From positions 6,579,058-6,643,057 of the forward strand of contig JAKJHU010000030.1 in the NCBI GenBank assembly GCA_022316685.1: a stretch of DNA of 64,000 nucleotides, in the 5' to 3' direction. Made by a program: the position numbers and the translations under genes. The stretch is from Progne subis subis. Lineage: Eukaryota; Chordata; Aves; Passeriformes; Hirundinidae. How positions within the stretch are numbered: the stretch's first letter is position 1; each line of letters starts with the position of its first letter. Below are positions 1 to 13,304 of this stretch, piece after piece. A model generated the notes under the pieces. That model saw nothing but the letters and a program-made list of their open reading frames with translations, was not told the DNA's origin and searched no databases.

Positions 1-3000
1 TCTAAAAGTGAGGAGGATCCAAAATGGAATGTTCATAGTAAGAAGGAATATTTCCTGTGGGAGATATGGATTAACAGAGATGGAAGCAACATACAGGATG
101 TATTTGGATGATGCTTTCACAAGACAAAGAGCAAAGGATCAACTTTGCTACTATTGATCAAGTGGTAAAGTTAAGGAGGGAGTATTCATACATTGTGTTT
201 TACCCAGAAGCAGAAAAAGAAACAACAGCCAGTTGACATTGGCTAATGAGAATAAATGGGACATGAGAATCTTCATTCCCTAGGTGATCTCACCAACACA
301 TGGAACATAAACTGTCATGTTTCTGTCCTTTCAGACCACTGACAATTGCTGGTTTCTTACAGATGATATGAAGACTCTCTGTAAGGTGTGGCTCTACAGA
401 GACGTTATTTTGGACACAACCCATGGTATGTCTGTCATTCTTTCCTGTGGAGGGCAGTGGTACTCTTAAATAGTAGCTCCAGGCTTTAATAGTGTAATTA
501 AGGATCGCAAGATGAAGCAGCAGCCAGCATGTTAACAATATTATTGTGTACTAAACTGGATGAGAGATATTGCAAGAAGCAAGAAATGATACAAAGGGTC
601 ATAGAGAGGTTAGAAATGTGGGCACAGAAATAACAAAATTGCTTTATCTTTAAGACAAAATACATAATTTTCTAGTTGTTTCACACTTGTAATAACAGTT
701 CACAACAGACAACAGACAACAGACAACAACAGACTTAAGGAGTGGGTGAAACTTGGAGAAACCTGCTATACCAGGAGATAGGGGTGAGAGAACAAGAGAC
801 CTTAAAGTGAAAGAACAAGAGATATCAGAGTGATAGCATCAGAGACCTTATGTTTATAGGAGATGTAGGAGTGATAGAAGAAAGCAAACTGGATGATAAG
901 TGAGATGTACACAGGCATACACTGGGAAACAGAAAAGACTCTAGAAGCATTTAGTAAAGAGATATGTTCCTAGAGGTAAGTATGTGTATTTCATTGCTGG
1001 TGGTTAAATTGGTTTTTTTTATTGCTTTACTGGGTTCAGGCAAAATTTTAAGAAGCAATTTAGGGAGACTACTGAGAAGAAGAAATCTAGATGTGTATAA
1101 TGTGAAGGAACTATAAAGGAAATTTTGACTCCCAAATTTAGGGCAGTTAGTATTTACAAAGCATCTTACAACTTAAGATATTAAAAATCATGGTAAAACA
1201 TTTCTTTTATTAACATCTAGAGGGAAGTGTTTCCTCTTACCTCTCTCATTTTCTTAAGAGAATTTTTGGCATCTGAGTGGTGAGGGCACTCCCTCTGCCT
1301 GTGCTAGTATCATCGTCTCTGGTCTTGTCTTCCCTCTTAGAACACCCTTATGCTTTCTGGTACCTGACACCAAATCCTGTTGCAGGTACTAGGAGTATCT
1401 TCACAGGGCTTCCATTTTGAGGCAGATGGCTGTTTGCTTTTTCCAGCTGGTAGAAAGAGGAAAATTTTTCACTTGACTTAGTATGATCTTTTTCTGCTTT
1501 TTTATTGGAAGATATTTTTAAAATACAAAAAAGATATATTAAAAAGAGTGAATCAAAAATGTAATTTTTAAAACAGTAAAAAACCCTAAAACAGTTCTGA
1601 TATTGATTCCCAGAAAACTACTTCTTCTACAATAATTTCAGAACTGAAAATATCTTACACTTGGTTATTGTCTAAATACTTACAAGAGCAGAACACCATG
1701 TACAAGTCAGCATAAGCTGAATTTGTTCATTTAGGAAAAAGATAAAAAAGAGTATATTTTCCACTGTTCTTCAATTTATATTAAAAAATTACATAATACC
1801 ATCAAGAAATGCTTTAGATTAAGCCAGATTCCTCTGAAAAAGTAGTATGTAACCACCATCTTTAATGACATGTAGTCCATTAAATTAAGAGTTTAAATCC
1901 TTATATAACTAGCATTCTGCCTTCCAAATAGACATGTTTCTAACCAGAATATTTTAACAAAATGCATGTACTAAAAAGTACTAATAACTTTTTTGCACTG
2001 AAATTTTTATGCGAGGACAAGAAACAGCGGCAATGTGAGAAAAGAGGAGACTCAGAGCCCAGTTCTGCTGTGTCATAATCCCATCTAGGTGGGATCTATC
2101 TTCCCTTCACCAGCTCTTGACTCCTTGTTCCTAGTCTGAGTGCTGATTCTGAACTAATCCATTTTAAAAATGCCATTGTTTTGTTCCATTCATGTCTTTG
2201 CTCCCTTTACTAAGTCACCATTGTGAATGGAGGGCAAGTAGGCGATTCTAGAGGAGGCATGGACTGTAACTATGGCAGACCTGACTTGGAGAGTCTTATG
2301 CTGTGGCAGGCCTACATTTGCAAAAAAAACTGACAGCTTGCTGTTGAGAAAGTATCTGTGAAAACCTTTGGGAAAGGGGCTAGCAAAATGAGGTTTGGAG
2401 GTATAAACAAAAAACCACTACCTTAAAGTACTTCTTAAAATTTTGGGGGAAATTTGACTCACATCTTCTTGATAAATAACACCAGAAGTACCTAATACTA
2501 TCATCAACTTATTCCCCTTTCAGCAGAGTATTTCAGATATGTAAAACAGCTCCTGCTCCCCTTCTTCAGAGCATGTTCCCAAAGAGCTTGCAATGTCATC
2601 TTCCGGAGGCACATGATGCAGCTCTATGGCTGCCTTTGGATATCTACTTCTGAAAGAATGGTGCTGACTTTGTCTCAGAATCATCCATAATATTTTATAA
2701 GCATGCATAGCTATTCTAGTCTCTCTTTACTAGCTGCAGTTACTCCTTTTGTCCCTGTGAAATGAAAACATGGCATTATGTATCGGAAAACTCCATTGTT
2801 TTCTCATAGAACTCCATTGCCTGTGATGTATTAGCAGCCCTTTTGCACTGGTGAACATTTTGTGTAGTATATTTCCTAATTACTTATGAATTTTCTGCTT
2901 TTATTGTTCTATGTCACAGCCTTAACATCCCTTTTAATGTACTTTTGTGTGCAAATTAGAATAGCAAGAGTTAAGAAGTAAGACTTTCTGTTCATGGTGG

Positions 3001-4636
3001 TGGATGTTCAGAGCAATTCAGCATGTCAAGCTAGGGTCAAATGGAAAGGGAATGTCATTACTAAACGGTAACATTTTCTGTGGGTTTTATACAAATTCAA
3101 ATCATTTTTTAATCTAAATTTATTTTATCTTTTTTTTCAGGGTTAAGGGTTGGACTTCAAGTTTCTGTTAGACATTTGTATATTAAAATGACTTTACATT
3201 TAATTATTTTCTAAACTAACTTTCAAAATAGTTTTTCACAGAACTGCTATACCAGAATGCAATCTATTTATCAGGACCTTTTATCCTGATTCACAAATAT
3301 TTTGTATGATATACTTTCCTACTTGTAAGGCATGGGTTCACTTATCCTCTAATTATTTGTTTAAATCTCATGGCCAGGAAGTTTCTACTGTTATTCTAGA
3401 AAACCTGGGACACAATTCTGTATCCAATATGTATATACCTAAATGATACCTAAATGTCACTGATTTACTCTGAGTAGTTGAGTGAGAAATTTAAGCTATG
3501 ATCTATTGCAGAAAATTTAAATAACAAAAGTTAAGAGGAAGGGTTTCTCTCTGTGACACTCATGACAGTGGTCAGTTGCCTTATTCTTATTTTTTTCCAT
3601 TCCTGTATTCAGTGTGCAGTTGAAATTCCTATTTTCCTTTAAATCTTCAGTGATGTTGGAATGAGTTTGAGATGGGGTAATGTATTGAAAATCATAATGG
3701 TTTAGAAAATTAGTTTCTATTTTTTAGTTATTACCACAAAGTCTTGTAATACATTATCATGAAAAGGAAGGACTAGGCATGACAGGTCTGCTGTAACTTC
3801 ATCGTAATTGTACTAATGTGTGTGGGATTTCATGGCAGTAGATTATCCCATACATTTTTTCCATTATTACCCATTTCATCTAGTCAAGGGCAACTCTCAG
3901 CACCAAAACTCTTCCTTCTGTACTATCATTTCCCTGCCTACCCAGTTTTCCTCCACTTAAGCCACATGCACCTTGCTAACCTATGACCAACAAACAGTGC
4001 TGATGGTCTACGGGATCCACGAAGCTGCATGAGAGGAAAAAGGGATTGCTTTCTTATAGTACAATGTCTTACATCATTACATACCCTCCAGTTTTATTCC
4101 TGCTTTAAATTCTGATTTCTCAAAAAAGCAAGCCCCAGTGGAGTGTTTATTAATACCTAAGTCATGAAAAATATACTGGCCTGAGAAGCAAGGGGTTCAA
4201 GAGAGACCTGAGATGAAAATAATATTATCTAGACCAGTCTGTAAGTAAGATTCTTCCCCAGCTCAATATGATGCCTAGAACAAAGTTCTGACCACAACAT
4301 CCAACAGAAAACCTAAATAGATTGACGATCCTGGAGAATTTGTCCCTGTATTCCCAACTACACACAGCCATTTATGAAGATAAGTGGAGGGTGCATTGCT
4401 GATGCAAGCTACTCTGAAATGTGTTTCAAGAATTTTAGAACATTTCTGTGTGGATAACTCTCCATCAGTCTTTATAATGATTTTTCTTTTACAAGACTTG
4501 GGATATTTAAGGTGTATAGCAGCTCAGCCTTGTAAAAATATTCATCTTGTCATGTCCCTCTGAGGCCCATATTTTACTGATAGTTAGCATTTACTTTATC
4601 CATATTGTAGAAATTCCTTGTTTTGTTACCAGTAGG
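1..4636. other. Unique noncoding sequence
   Basis: AT-rich DNA with no convincing coding frame; the ATG frames present are 82 codons or shorter and have no recognisable composition. No retroposon family is recognised by eye. The only structured item is a small heptamer repeat near 702, listed separately. Confidence 0.6.
702..733. repeat. Short ACAACAG tandem repeat
   Basis: About four copies of a 7-base unit (ACAACAG), the last carrying an extra ACA. It is short and probably arose by replication slippage. Confidence 0.75.
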
Positions 4637-4695
4637 AAACAAAACAAAACAAAACAAAACAAAACAAAACAAAACAAAACAAAACAAAACAAAAC
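4637..4695 (+). repeat. (AAAAC)n microsatellite
   Basis: Nearly twelve perfect copies of the pentamer AAAAC, followed by about 40 bases of degenerate A/C-rich sequence. The 75- and 78-codon frames that cross it consist of the repeat peptide NKTKQ and are artefacts. It has the same unit as the tract near 7,517. Confidence 0.95.
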
Positions 4696-6088
4696 AAAAA
4701 ATCAAAACCAAAATGAAACAAAAAACCTCAAACCAACAAGTTCATATTGCTGGCATGTTCAAATATATATTTAAAAATTATGTTTTGTGGCTCTTTTTCC
4801 ACATTGAAAACAGCCTTGGAGTTGAAAAAATGTGGGTTTTTTGCATTCTGAAACAGTGACCAAATACAATCAATTGCTTTACAAGTAATTATTCCACCAG
4901 AGAAAGGATTTACCAAGTATCAACAGTATTCTCAATGAAGGAACAAAAGGTCTTTTATTTCTCTCATTTTAATAACTGTTGTTTAAAGAATGATTATTAG
5001 AAAGATAAATCCCCTGATGGGGGGCTGTTTGAAGCCCAGGTGTTTCTAAATGTGTGCAGCCTGTATTTCTGCACTTCACATCCGTTGCCCAGGTGTGTAG
5101 TGAGAAGTACTGCTTTGATTTCTTGCAAGAGCCCACCTGATACTCAAGACTCCAATACTGTGTACAGAGATGAGATACAAGCAAGAAAAGACTTCAATTA
5201 AAATCATTAAGATGGCCATGCTGTCATTCTTTAGCTGAAAACTGTAAAAAAGAAAATATGGGCCAGATTTTGTGCTAATCTTCATAGCTGTAAACTGTGA
5301 CTGACTCCATTTGAGTGAATTCAGATGTCCATTGCACTGATTCTCTAGTTTCCATTAACTGACACACTCTTCCCATTAATTGATTTCCAGACTGTAAATA
5401 CCAAAGACAACTTTGAAACTTCATTGTTCACAAAAAAAAAAAAAAAAATAAATTAATTTTTAAACATTTATACAAATTATTAAATTCTTCATACATTCAA
5501 ACTCAGAACTGATTCCTTTCCCTTGCTGGGAACTTCAGACACATTGAATATATAGAGTTAAATCAGAGAACTAATAGGAGTCTTTGGACCTAATTCAATA
5601 GTTCTTGTCTGTGAAGGAAAAGTGTGTTTTCTTTTACTAGCACAAGACGTTATGCAGGATCTTCCAAGTTTCTCAAATCCTACTGTTACAATGAAGTAGT
5701 GAAACATGTCCCATGAATCTGTTTGCTGTACTTTAAGAGTACTGCTGGCTACAGAAAAGAAAGTATCACAGCAAAATTCAAGTTCAAATAACTCAGAATC
5801 CCCTGTTCTAGGGTGACTATATGAGATACAGAAGAAGGAATATGAGGGAGACTAAGGAAGATCAGTCTTCAGTGGTTAAATTAGTCTTCCTGTTATATTG
5901 TCTTCTGTCTAGCCACAGAGAGAAACAAGGGGTCAAATCAGAGAGTGCTGCATTTCTCTCACAACATGGCCAGTAACTCTTTATTGATTGTGGATGAAGT
6001 GGGGACAAACTTCTTAGCATTTCCTTAGGCTTACACTGACTTAAGATTCTTATTGATTCAGCCTGATATCATATACTGATATACATCA
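4696..6088. other. Unique noncoding sequence with an A17 tract
   Basis: No gene or recognisable transposon. An uninterrupted run of 17 A lies at 5,432-5,448 and runs into AT-rich sequence. Antisense frames of 62-71 codons at 4,728-5,285 overlap each other and show no protein features. Confidence 0.55.
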
Positions 6089-6112
6089 TATACTGATGAT
6101 ATCATCAGTATA
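6089..6112. repeat. Perfect 24-bp palindrome
   Basis: The half-site TATACTGATGAT is followed immediately by its exact reverse complement, with no spacer. Upstream, the related strings ATATACTGATATA and CATATACTGATG repeat, so the region 6,066-6,112 looks built from duplications of one short unit, the last of them inverted. It could extrude as a small cruciform. Confidence 0.9.
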
Positions 6113-6204
6113 AACAATGGTAGTTGGGATAAACAACTATAATATTTTCTGTATTAAATTGTTAGGTTATAGGGCTTTTTGTCTATTGCTGTTGAAAAAC
6201 AAAA

Positions 6205-6450
6205 AAGATGGAAACTGCCTAGCCTCCCAGCAGGTACTGGCAGGATGCCCTTAGATGCCTGGAATTGCCCCTTCAGGTTGGGGCAACTCAGCTCCACCAG
6301 TCTCTCCTTACAGAGGAAGATCTCCACCCTGTCCAGCTGCAGGTTCTAAGCTGAACTTGCCCAAGTTCATAAATGTCCTCAAACTGGCTTATTAAAAGCA
6401 GATGCAGTATTTCAGATGTCTCACTAAGCTTCAGCTCTCCCTAGGTGTTT
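6205..6450 (-). mobile_element. Degraded CR1 LINE fragment, antisense
   Basis: Reading the minus strand, the order of motifs follows the 3' part of avian CR1. On the plus strand these appear as the complement of the family's segment with GGGGCAACTCAGCTCCACC, then CAGTCTCTCCTTACAGAGGA, and later CAGTATTTCAGATGTCTCAC. The fragment is heavily diverged with internal gaps, so the boundaries are approximate. It is truncated at both ends and non-coding. Confidence 0.6.
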
Positions 6451-7485
6451 TGAATGAAGTCCTTGCTGAATGTGCAATTGCTTCTAAGTGTATCATCTTC
6501 AACAAATCTCTAAATCCATAGTCTCTTTAGATAACGTAAAATGAATCATCTGGTATTGTGGACAAGTCTCTTGCCTGATTTTAAATCTAGGAATCATTGT
6601 TTGAAATAAATTTCTAATTAAAAAAGGCTAAGCAAACTCTCCAGTTGTTACATCCTTTCTGGTTTATTTGTGAGTTAGCTAAACTAAACAGATTTGATAG
6701 GAAACTGTAGGAGTAAGGAACTGGAAAATCTGTTCCACATGGGTACATTAGAGGAATTACCTGTTCCTGTCTGCAGGATGGAATCTGTTTTGTTTCGAGG
6801 TTCAATCCTCTGGTTTAATACTCCTTCCTGTTTTTATAGGCAGTTCTTTGCACAGAGCAACCTGTGACATCTCTGAAATTCTTTCAGTGTCATTAGGATA
6901 TATTTTATCATTTCCATTATATGCTGCATTATTTTTGTAGAGAAAATAAAATAGCAGGAGTGATGGAAGAAAAAGTTCTGTCTTCAGGAGGAATGACTGA
7001 GTGAAACATTTTGGATTTGGTAGATTATTTTTGAGCTGTTCTATTAACTTATTTTTCTTATTTTTTTACATTTTAAAAGGATTTGTCAATTTTGAATAAT
7101 TTGATTCTATAATTCTATTGTCTTAACTTTCTCCATAAAGTAAATAAGTGATTCCACATATACCATGAGCAAATATATGTTTTATTTTCCAGCTAAAAGC
7201 ATTAATTTAAAAAGAGGTATTGCGGTTCTGCATCAATTGTTATATTTTATGCAAGTATGCATCAATTCTCCCATTTCAGAATGCCATTGAAGTCCCAGCT
7301 ATGTTTTCTACAGAATTTCTTGTGGTTCTAGATTTTTTTATCCATTATATCAATAGTTACATTATAAGCATGAGTAACAAATTTAGTTATATGAAGTACA
7401 TTTAGCATCAAGTATTCTATCCCATTAGTTGAGTGATGTATTCAGAACTCTATAAATGAAAATGACCCGATGTTATATTTGATTA
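6451..7485. other. Unique noncoding sequence
   Basis: AT-rich with short frames only (61-63 codons). No repeat family is recognised. Confidence 0.55.
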
Positions 7486-7511
7486 AAAAAAAAAAACCAA
7501 AAAACCCCCCA

Positions 7512-7542
<31 letters not shown>

Positions 7543-7651
7543 CAAAACAAAAACAAAAACCAAAACCAAACCAAAACAAACAAACAAACAAAAAAACCCC
7601 AAAAAAGCCAAAAAAACAAACAAACCCCCCCCCCCCCCCCCCCCAACACAA
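7486..7651 (+). repeat. A/C-rich low-complexity tract ending in C20
   Basis: An A run, then C6, then about seven AAAAC units around 7,517-7,553, then mixed AAAC/AAACC, ending in an uninterrupted run of 20 C at 7,625-7,644. The minus strand is therefore T/G-rich with a G20 run able to form G-quadruplexes. Frames of 76-119 codons crossing it are translations of the low-complexity sequence (K/N/P/T- or G/F/V-rich). Confidence 0.95.
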
Positions 7652-10600
7652 ACCAGTATTAGGAAGAGAAAAATGCATCTTGAGTTTCTTGAAATCTTGA
7701 AAGGATTTACAATAGGATGAATTAGAAAGATCACCAACAAAATTAACATCTCTTACCTTCCACTTCTTGAAATCTGAATTACCATAAAAGAGTGGTGACA
7801 AAGCATTTTGGATTTAGGATGTAAGGAAAAAGCATCATGAATTCAGGATTCAACTCTTCTGCTGGAGAAGAAGGATAGTCTTCTTCTTGGTCTAGGTTTT
7901 TTCCTGAGGTTGAGAGATGGACTCAGTTTTGTGGTGCTATATTGGCCCAGATTTCTCTAATTTGTGTATTCCAGTTACGGCAGTACCTATGGCCAAAATA
8001 CTCAGCTTTAGGGGCAAAATTCCCATTGCTTCCCTTTTAGAAATTTTCATTAGGAAGTGCTAGATTCTTAACCATACTAATGTGCTGAGCATGAAAGTTC
8101 TGAAGCTGGAGAAAAATGGCAGTGGTAGGCATTGCCTACAGCCCTCACTCCTCTCCACAGTTCTTTGCTGGTGAGCTGTGGACTGACTGGTCTTGAGAAG
8201 AGCAGCTCACTCTGGGGTTCATTTTCTATTGAATGACAGGTACAAGTACAACCATAGTGATGAGGAAAACTTAAACTGATTTTCAGAATTTCAGATTTTT
8301 TCTGAAAAAAATCTGCTGTTATTTCATATTCAAAAATGACATGATTGAATGAATGCTTCATGCTCCACTAGCTTATAACTTTATATGAATGCCCCTCTGC
8401 ATCAGTCTGGAGGACACATTTATGAACTGAAACTTCTGAAGATTCAATTTCTGTTGGAGCATTTAATCACATATACTTATATTTTAAACTTGAAATAATG
8501 AGTTGACAGCTATGTTTTGTGAGCTTCTTTACACATGGTTAGAGCAATTTGTGCACTCAGGTCCCTTCATGCCGTGTCCACTACCTGCTTGACAATGAGG
8601 GACCTTGCCCTATTCATTATTGTGTTAACATAATAGTATTTCATGAATGGCTAAGCAGCTTTCTTCTCAGCAGCTTTATGGCTGTGGCAGTGTGACACCC
8701 CTTTCCCTAACATCCACCGTTAATGAAAAGCTGCAATGAGCAGTTCTCCTGCGCCCCCACCGAGGTGTTCCACCACCCCCTCCAGCGCTGGCTTTCGTGC
8801 TGTGGCGGGGTGAGCACTGAAGGCAATAGGAAAGCGACACTATTAGTCAGCTCTGTCTTGCCTGACCTCAGCGACCAAGGCTGGAGTTAAAAGCAGGGTA
8901 GTTGTGTATAAAGCAAAGTGTTACAGACATGTTAATAGCTTCCTCTCCCCACCCACTGTATCATTGGAGATACCATGTTCTCTAATGCTCCACTGGTAAC
9001 CTGCTGCCTTTTGCCTTTGCTTTGTATGAGATGAAATCCCAAATTAGAGGTTAGTTTAAAGTTAATTTATTGCCCCCACAGTAAAGGGAAAGTTCAAACA
9101 GGTTTCAAGAAAGGCTTCAACTGTGCTGTTGCTGAGAGAGGTGTCCTGGATATTAGAAAGGTGTATAAATATATCTCATATTTGTTTTTGTGTGTGTATC
9201 TATATCTCTACCTATATATCTACCAATATTAGAATATATATCTAAATGGGACACCTATCTAGATCTACCTGTGTAAATATTGCTTACTAATATGTTGTAT
9301 ATAGTTATATGTGAATAGGAATATCTTTCTGTATTTATTCACTGTATTTTCTTATTTTCTGTGTGAAGGCTGTTGCATCCAGCTTGCCCTGTTTTCCATC
9401 ACAGATGGATGCAACGTGGTGTAGCATGGAAGAAGCCAAAAGTGACTTTTGCCTTCCTTTTTGGACTAACTGCTCCTAGTAGCAGTCTTCTGGTTCATTA
9501 AAGCTTTGTGTGACAATCCAGAAGTGAAATACTATCAGGAGTTTACTGGCAGCAGGATTTCTTTTTTGTTTATTTACATGCAGTTTAAATGAAGCACTGG
9601 GCACCTGGATTTTGAAGGGTCCTGGTCACTTAATTTTGTTTGGTGATCCACACACATTGTGTGCTTTTCTCTTTCTTAGGCAAATGGAAGTAAAACTTAG
9701 AAAAAAGTGCACTACTAGTCATACATAAGAATTCTGTCTTCTCTTCTGCTTATTCCTGTGGCTGGTCCTTGACTTTTTCTGTAACGTAAGTTGTGTCCAC
9801 ATCTTTCACAAAGTAAACTACACAGTATGAGTGAAAATTTTGTGAGGCAGTGCACTAACAATAAAGCAATGCATTTGCCTGTGTTCTAGTGCTCAGATCC
9901 AGTCTATGACCATGCTGACCAAGGCAAAGCAGTTCATCTATATCTGGAAGAAAAGTAGATCATCACAGGAACTGGTACTAGCTGGAGATTTGATTGCAAG
10001 TATGTTTTGTTCCTTATTTCTTTTTCTCCTTCCTACAAAACCTAATGACTGTAATGGTTGTTGAAAAAAAGGCTGAAAATGTGATCTGTGTCCACACTTC
10101 AGGCTCAAAACCTAGAAGGCAAATGAAATAAACATTGTGAGATACTGTAAAGGCATATTTTAAAGCCAATTGCATGGTTTGAGGGGCCTGACTTAGGAGT
10201 GTTAAGTATTTGACATCCCTGTGTGCTGATTTAGTAAAATAGGGCTATTCTTCCACTGAAATCTCCATTAGAGCAGCTCAGCTCTCATTGCCATTAACAA
10301 ATTTCATACAATAATGCAAAAAACCCACTTATGCATACTTAGAGGAATGCAGTACTTAGTTCATATTCTGGCTCACATCACCCTGACTTTGTTTACGCTT
10401 AGATACTCATCTGGACATGGGCAGCACTGTTTTTCTAGTCTCCAAGGTTCAGATGCTGCAGTGAATTCCTGCCATTGATGAAACACTGTGATAATGGTCT
10501 CGGTTTGTGTGGTGTTTGTTATCAGCTACAAAATCACAGAATTTTATGGGTATCTCGTTCACTATAATGAGATAGGAGGCTACCAACCCAGTGGGCTTTG

Positions 10601-10956
10601 TCTTTATGTTCATTTTAGCCACTTAATGGTTCATGGTTTGACAAGTAGTCATTTTTCTTCTAAGAAACAAAATATTTCCATATTTCATATTTCCAAGAGA
10701 AATGTATTTATTTCACTTATGTGAAGAGTAAAGAGGACATCTTGATCACTTTATCCATGTGTATAAACCCACATTATTTATTATTTGAAGAATCAGCTTA
10801 GTAGACATCTTTACTAGGGACGTTTTAGCTCTTTAATTTCTGGAATACACAGTACAGTCTACAATGCAGTCATACAAATTACTGTCAAGAAGCAGTCTAT
10901 AGTTACATCCCACAATATCCTTTTTGTGTCTGTGGAATCAATGCTTCATTGTCATG
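7652..10956. other. Unique noncoding sequence with a TA-rich patch
   Basis: No gene recognised. The stretch 8,740-8,880 is locally GC-richer, with a handful of CpGs. About 9,160-9,310 is rich in TATA, ATCT and TGTG microsatellite-like sequence. The longest frames here are 94 codons (minus, 8,077-8,361) and 78 codons (plus, 10,488-10,724); neither has a domain I recognise. Confidence 0.55.
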
Positions 10957-12475
10957 GGAATCACAGATATATAGGGCTGGAAGGTATCTACAGACATAGG
11001 ATAATTCATTCCCTATCCTCACTGTACATAAAATAAGTATATCTCACTAAAAACCTTCAGTGAAAGAATTCTGCAACCTGCCTCAGTGAACTGTTTCAAC
11101 CCTTAACTACTCTTCCAACTGGAAATCTTGTAATCTGAATCTCCTTTGCTTCAGCTTATTTGGCTTCTCCTACAAATCCCACTTAGGCCCTAAGAATAAT
11201 TGATCGCTGCACTCTTTCTAACAAGCTCTATATATTTGAAGACATTATCATGCCTGCCTTCAGTCTTCCCTTTTCCAGACTAAACAAATCCAATTCTTTC
11301 AACCTTTCATTGTAGGTCACGTTTTCCAAAGCTCTTATCATTCTTTTTGCTTTCCTCTGGATTCTCTCTAAATTGTCTGTATCTGTTCTGAAGTGTGGTG
11401 TCCAAAATGGGAAACATTACTCCAGCTGAGGTCTGAGCAACACCCAAGGAGAACAGAACATCAAGAACAGCACCTCCACTAGTTTATACACAACACTTGT
11501 GACCTCTCCTTTAGTTAAAGAGCTTTTTGCAATAGCAAGAAACAATTTAGTTTATGGCCTCCTGTGGTTTTTTATGTTAATCTTGCCCATTTATTCTTCA
11601 TTTAACAATTGCTCATATAACTTTTCTAAGTTTAGTGTTCTGCATGTATATTGACCGCATTTAATGTTCACTTGTGAATGCTTTCTCCTGGATTTGATGA
11701 ATGGCTTATATTCTGACTGAACTGCCAAAATGCTTTGCAGTTCTTGTCTTGTTCCACATACTCTTGGGACAAATGCTAAGTATAAAAATCGTAATTGTGT
11801 CCTCTATCCCACCACTGAGATTGTCAGTGGAAATCATAGTACAACAGAGGCACTGGTAGGGATTCTCAAAGGATTCTTTTTGAAATATCTTCCAGTTTGA
11901 CCGGGAATCTGTACTAATCATTGTGATGGGAGCTGTTTTCCAAACACATCATCACACTCATTTCACTAAATCATCCAGACCACATTTCTCTTGCTTATGA
12001 GAACAGTATGCAGAGTCGTGTTGAAAGACCTGCTGAAGTCAGGATTTATCAATTCTGCCTTCTGCTACATTGTTATCCAGTCATCCTGTCAAAGAAAGAA
12101 ATTAGATTCATGTGATTTGTTATTGACAAATCTATGCTGACTGTTTCTTTTTACCTTGTTATCTACTTGGTGCTTTCAGCTGGATTGTTTAATGATTTGT
12201 TGGGGTGTCTTTCTGTCTTTAATTAGACTATAACACAAAAATTCTCTTCTGCTGCTTTAAAAATAACAGAAAACAAGAAAACAGGTAGTTACAGTATTTG
12301 CTATTCTCAGTCCTTTGGAACCTCTCCCATACTTGGCAAAATTTTGGACACAATGACTGATAGTCCCGAAATTACTTCATATAGATCATTACAGCCAATT
12401 GACTGAATATCATTTGGCACTATATACTTGAATACATGTAAATTATGTACATACCAGGTCTTTAACCTGATTTAA
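10957..12475 (-). mobile_element. Old CR1 LINE, antisense (RT region to 3' end)
   Basis: About 1.5 kb that reads, on the minus strand, as a 5'-truncated CR1-type LINE. Landmarks on the plus strand, from the element's 3' end inward: GAATCACAGATATATAGGG-type terminus (10,957), CAGACTAAACAAATCC with CTCTGGATTCTCTC (11,275-11,370), ACTCCAGCTGAGGTCTGAGC (11,420), TTGCTTATGAGAACAGTATG (11,990), ATTGACAAATCTATGCTGAC (12,122) and CTTGAATACATGTAA (12,427). The last three belong to the reverse-transcriptase coding part. Divergence is high and the frame is broken throughout, so it is inactive. It resembles older amniote CR1 subfamilies more than young avian ones. Confidence 0.8.
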
Positions 12476-12972
12476 TTAAAACTTTGTTGGATCTATTCTC
12501 AAGATATTGCTCAAACTATCATATGAATTTTAATGAAAGTAGCATTGTTTTTATGGGATTTATTTTCTGCCATGTTGAAGTTATGTTGAAGTCGTATGTT
12601 TGAAAAAAATCTCTAAAATCTGTTTATATTTTTAAAAGTCCATATGGTACAAAAATTAGTTTTAAAAAGTTTTGGATCCCAGGAGTATGTCTATAACCAA
12701 GTGCACTGAAACTGGTCAAAATAGGATGGGGAAACTAAAAAGAGAAGAGTAATGAAATTACTGAAGCGCGAGGTCAAAAGACACCTCAAGAGATTGTGCA
12801 GTATAACCACTTTCACAGAATGAAGGTCACAGGGGACCAGACAGATTCCAGATGTAGAATATCTCTAGCTGTGTGGTTTTCATCAAAAACCCAGTATTTT
12901 AGAATTCTGATTATTGAATGATTTTGCTAGCAACACTGTATTTTTCCCCATGCATATTAAGGTGATTTCATC
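12476..12972. other. Unique spacer between two CR1 copies
   Basis: About 500 bases of AT-rich sequence separating an antisense and a sense CR1. Nothing recognised. Confidence 0.55.
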
Positions 12973-13304
12973 ATGTATATGAATACCTGAAAGGAGGGTA
13001 CAAAGATGGAACCAGGCTCTTTTCAATAATGCTCAGTGACAGGGCAAGAGGTAATGGACACAAACTGAAATGCAGCAGGGTCTTTCTGAACATAAGAAAG
13101 CACTTCTTTTCTGCGAGGATGTCTGAGCACAGTTACAGATTGTGCTGGGAGATTGTGCAATCTCCCTCCTTAGAGATATTAAAAAAACACCTAGACATGG
13201 TCCCATACAACTGGCTCTGGATGTCCCTACTTGACAAGCTGGGTTGAACCAGATGACCTCCAGACTTCCCTTCCTAGCTGAACCATTCTGTTGTTCTATG
13301 ATCC
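12973..13304 (+). mobile_element. CR1 LINE 3' end, sense
   Basis: The sequence begins with TATATGAATACCTGAAAGGA and continues through GTGACAGGGCAAGAGGTAAT, a CTTCTTTTCTGCGAGGATG block, TGAACCAGATGACCTCCAGA and a terminal TTCTGTTGTTCTATGATCCC. This is the standard order of the last 330 bases of avian CR1, ending in the ATTCTATGA-type terminus that replaces a poly(A) tail in this family. It is 5'-truncated, as is usual. It is less diverged than the neighbouring antisense copy and so probably a later insertion. Frames of 72 codons (plus) and 105 codons (minus) over it are not genes. Confidence 0.9.

Noticed and set aside
7442..7801. 119-codon glycine/phenylalanine-rich minus frame
   Set aside because: Runs through the A/C low-complexity tract and C20 run. 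Composition follows the repeat.
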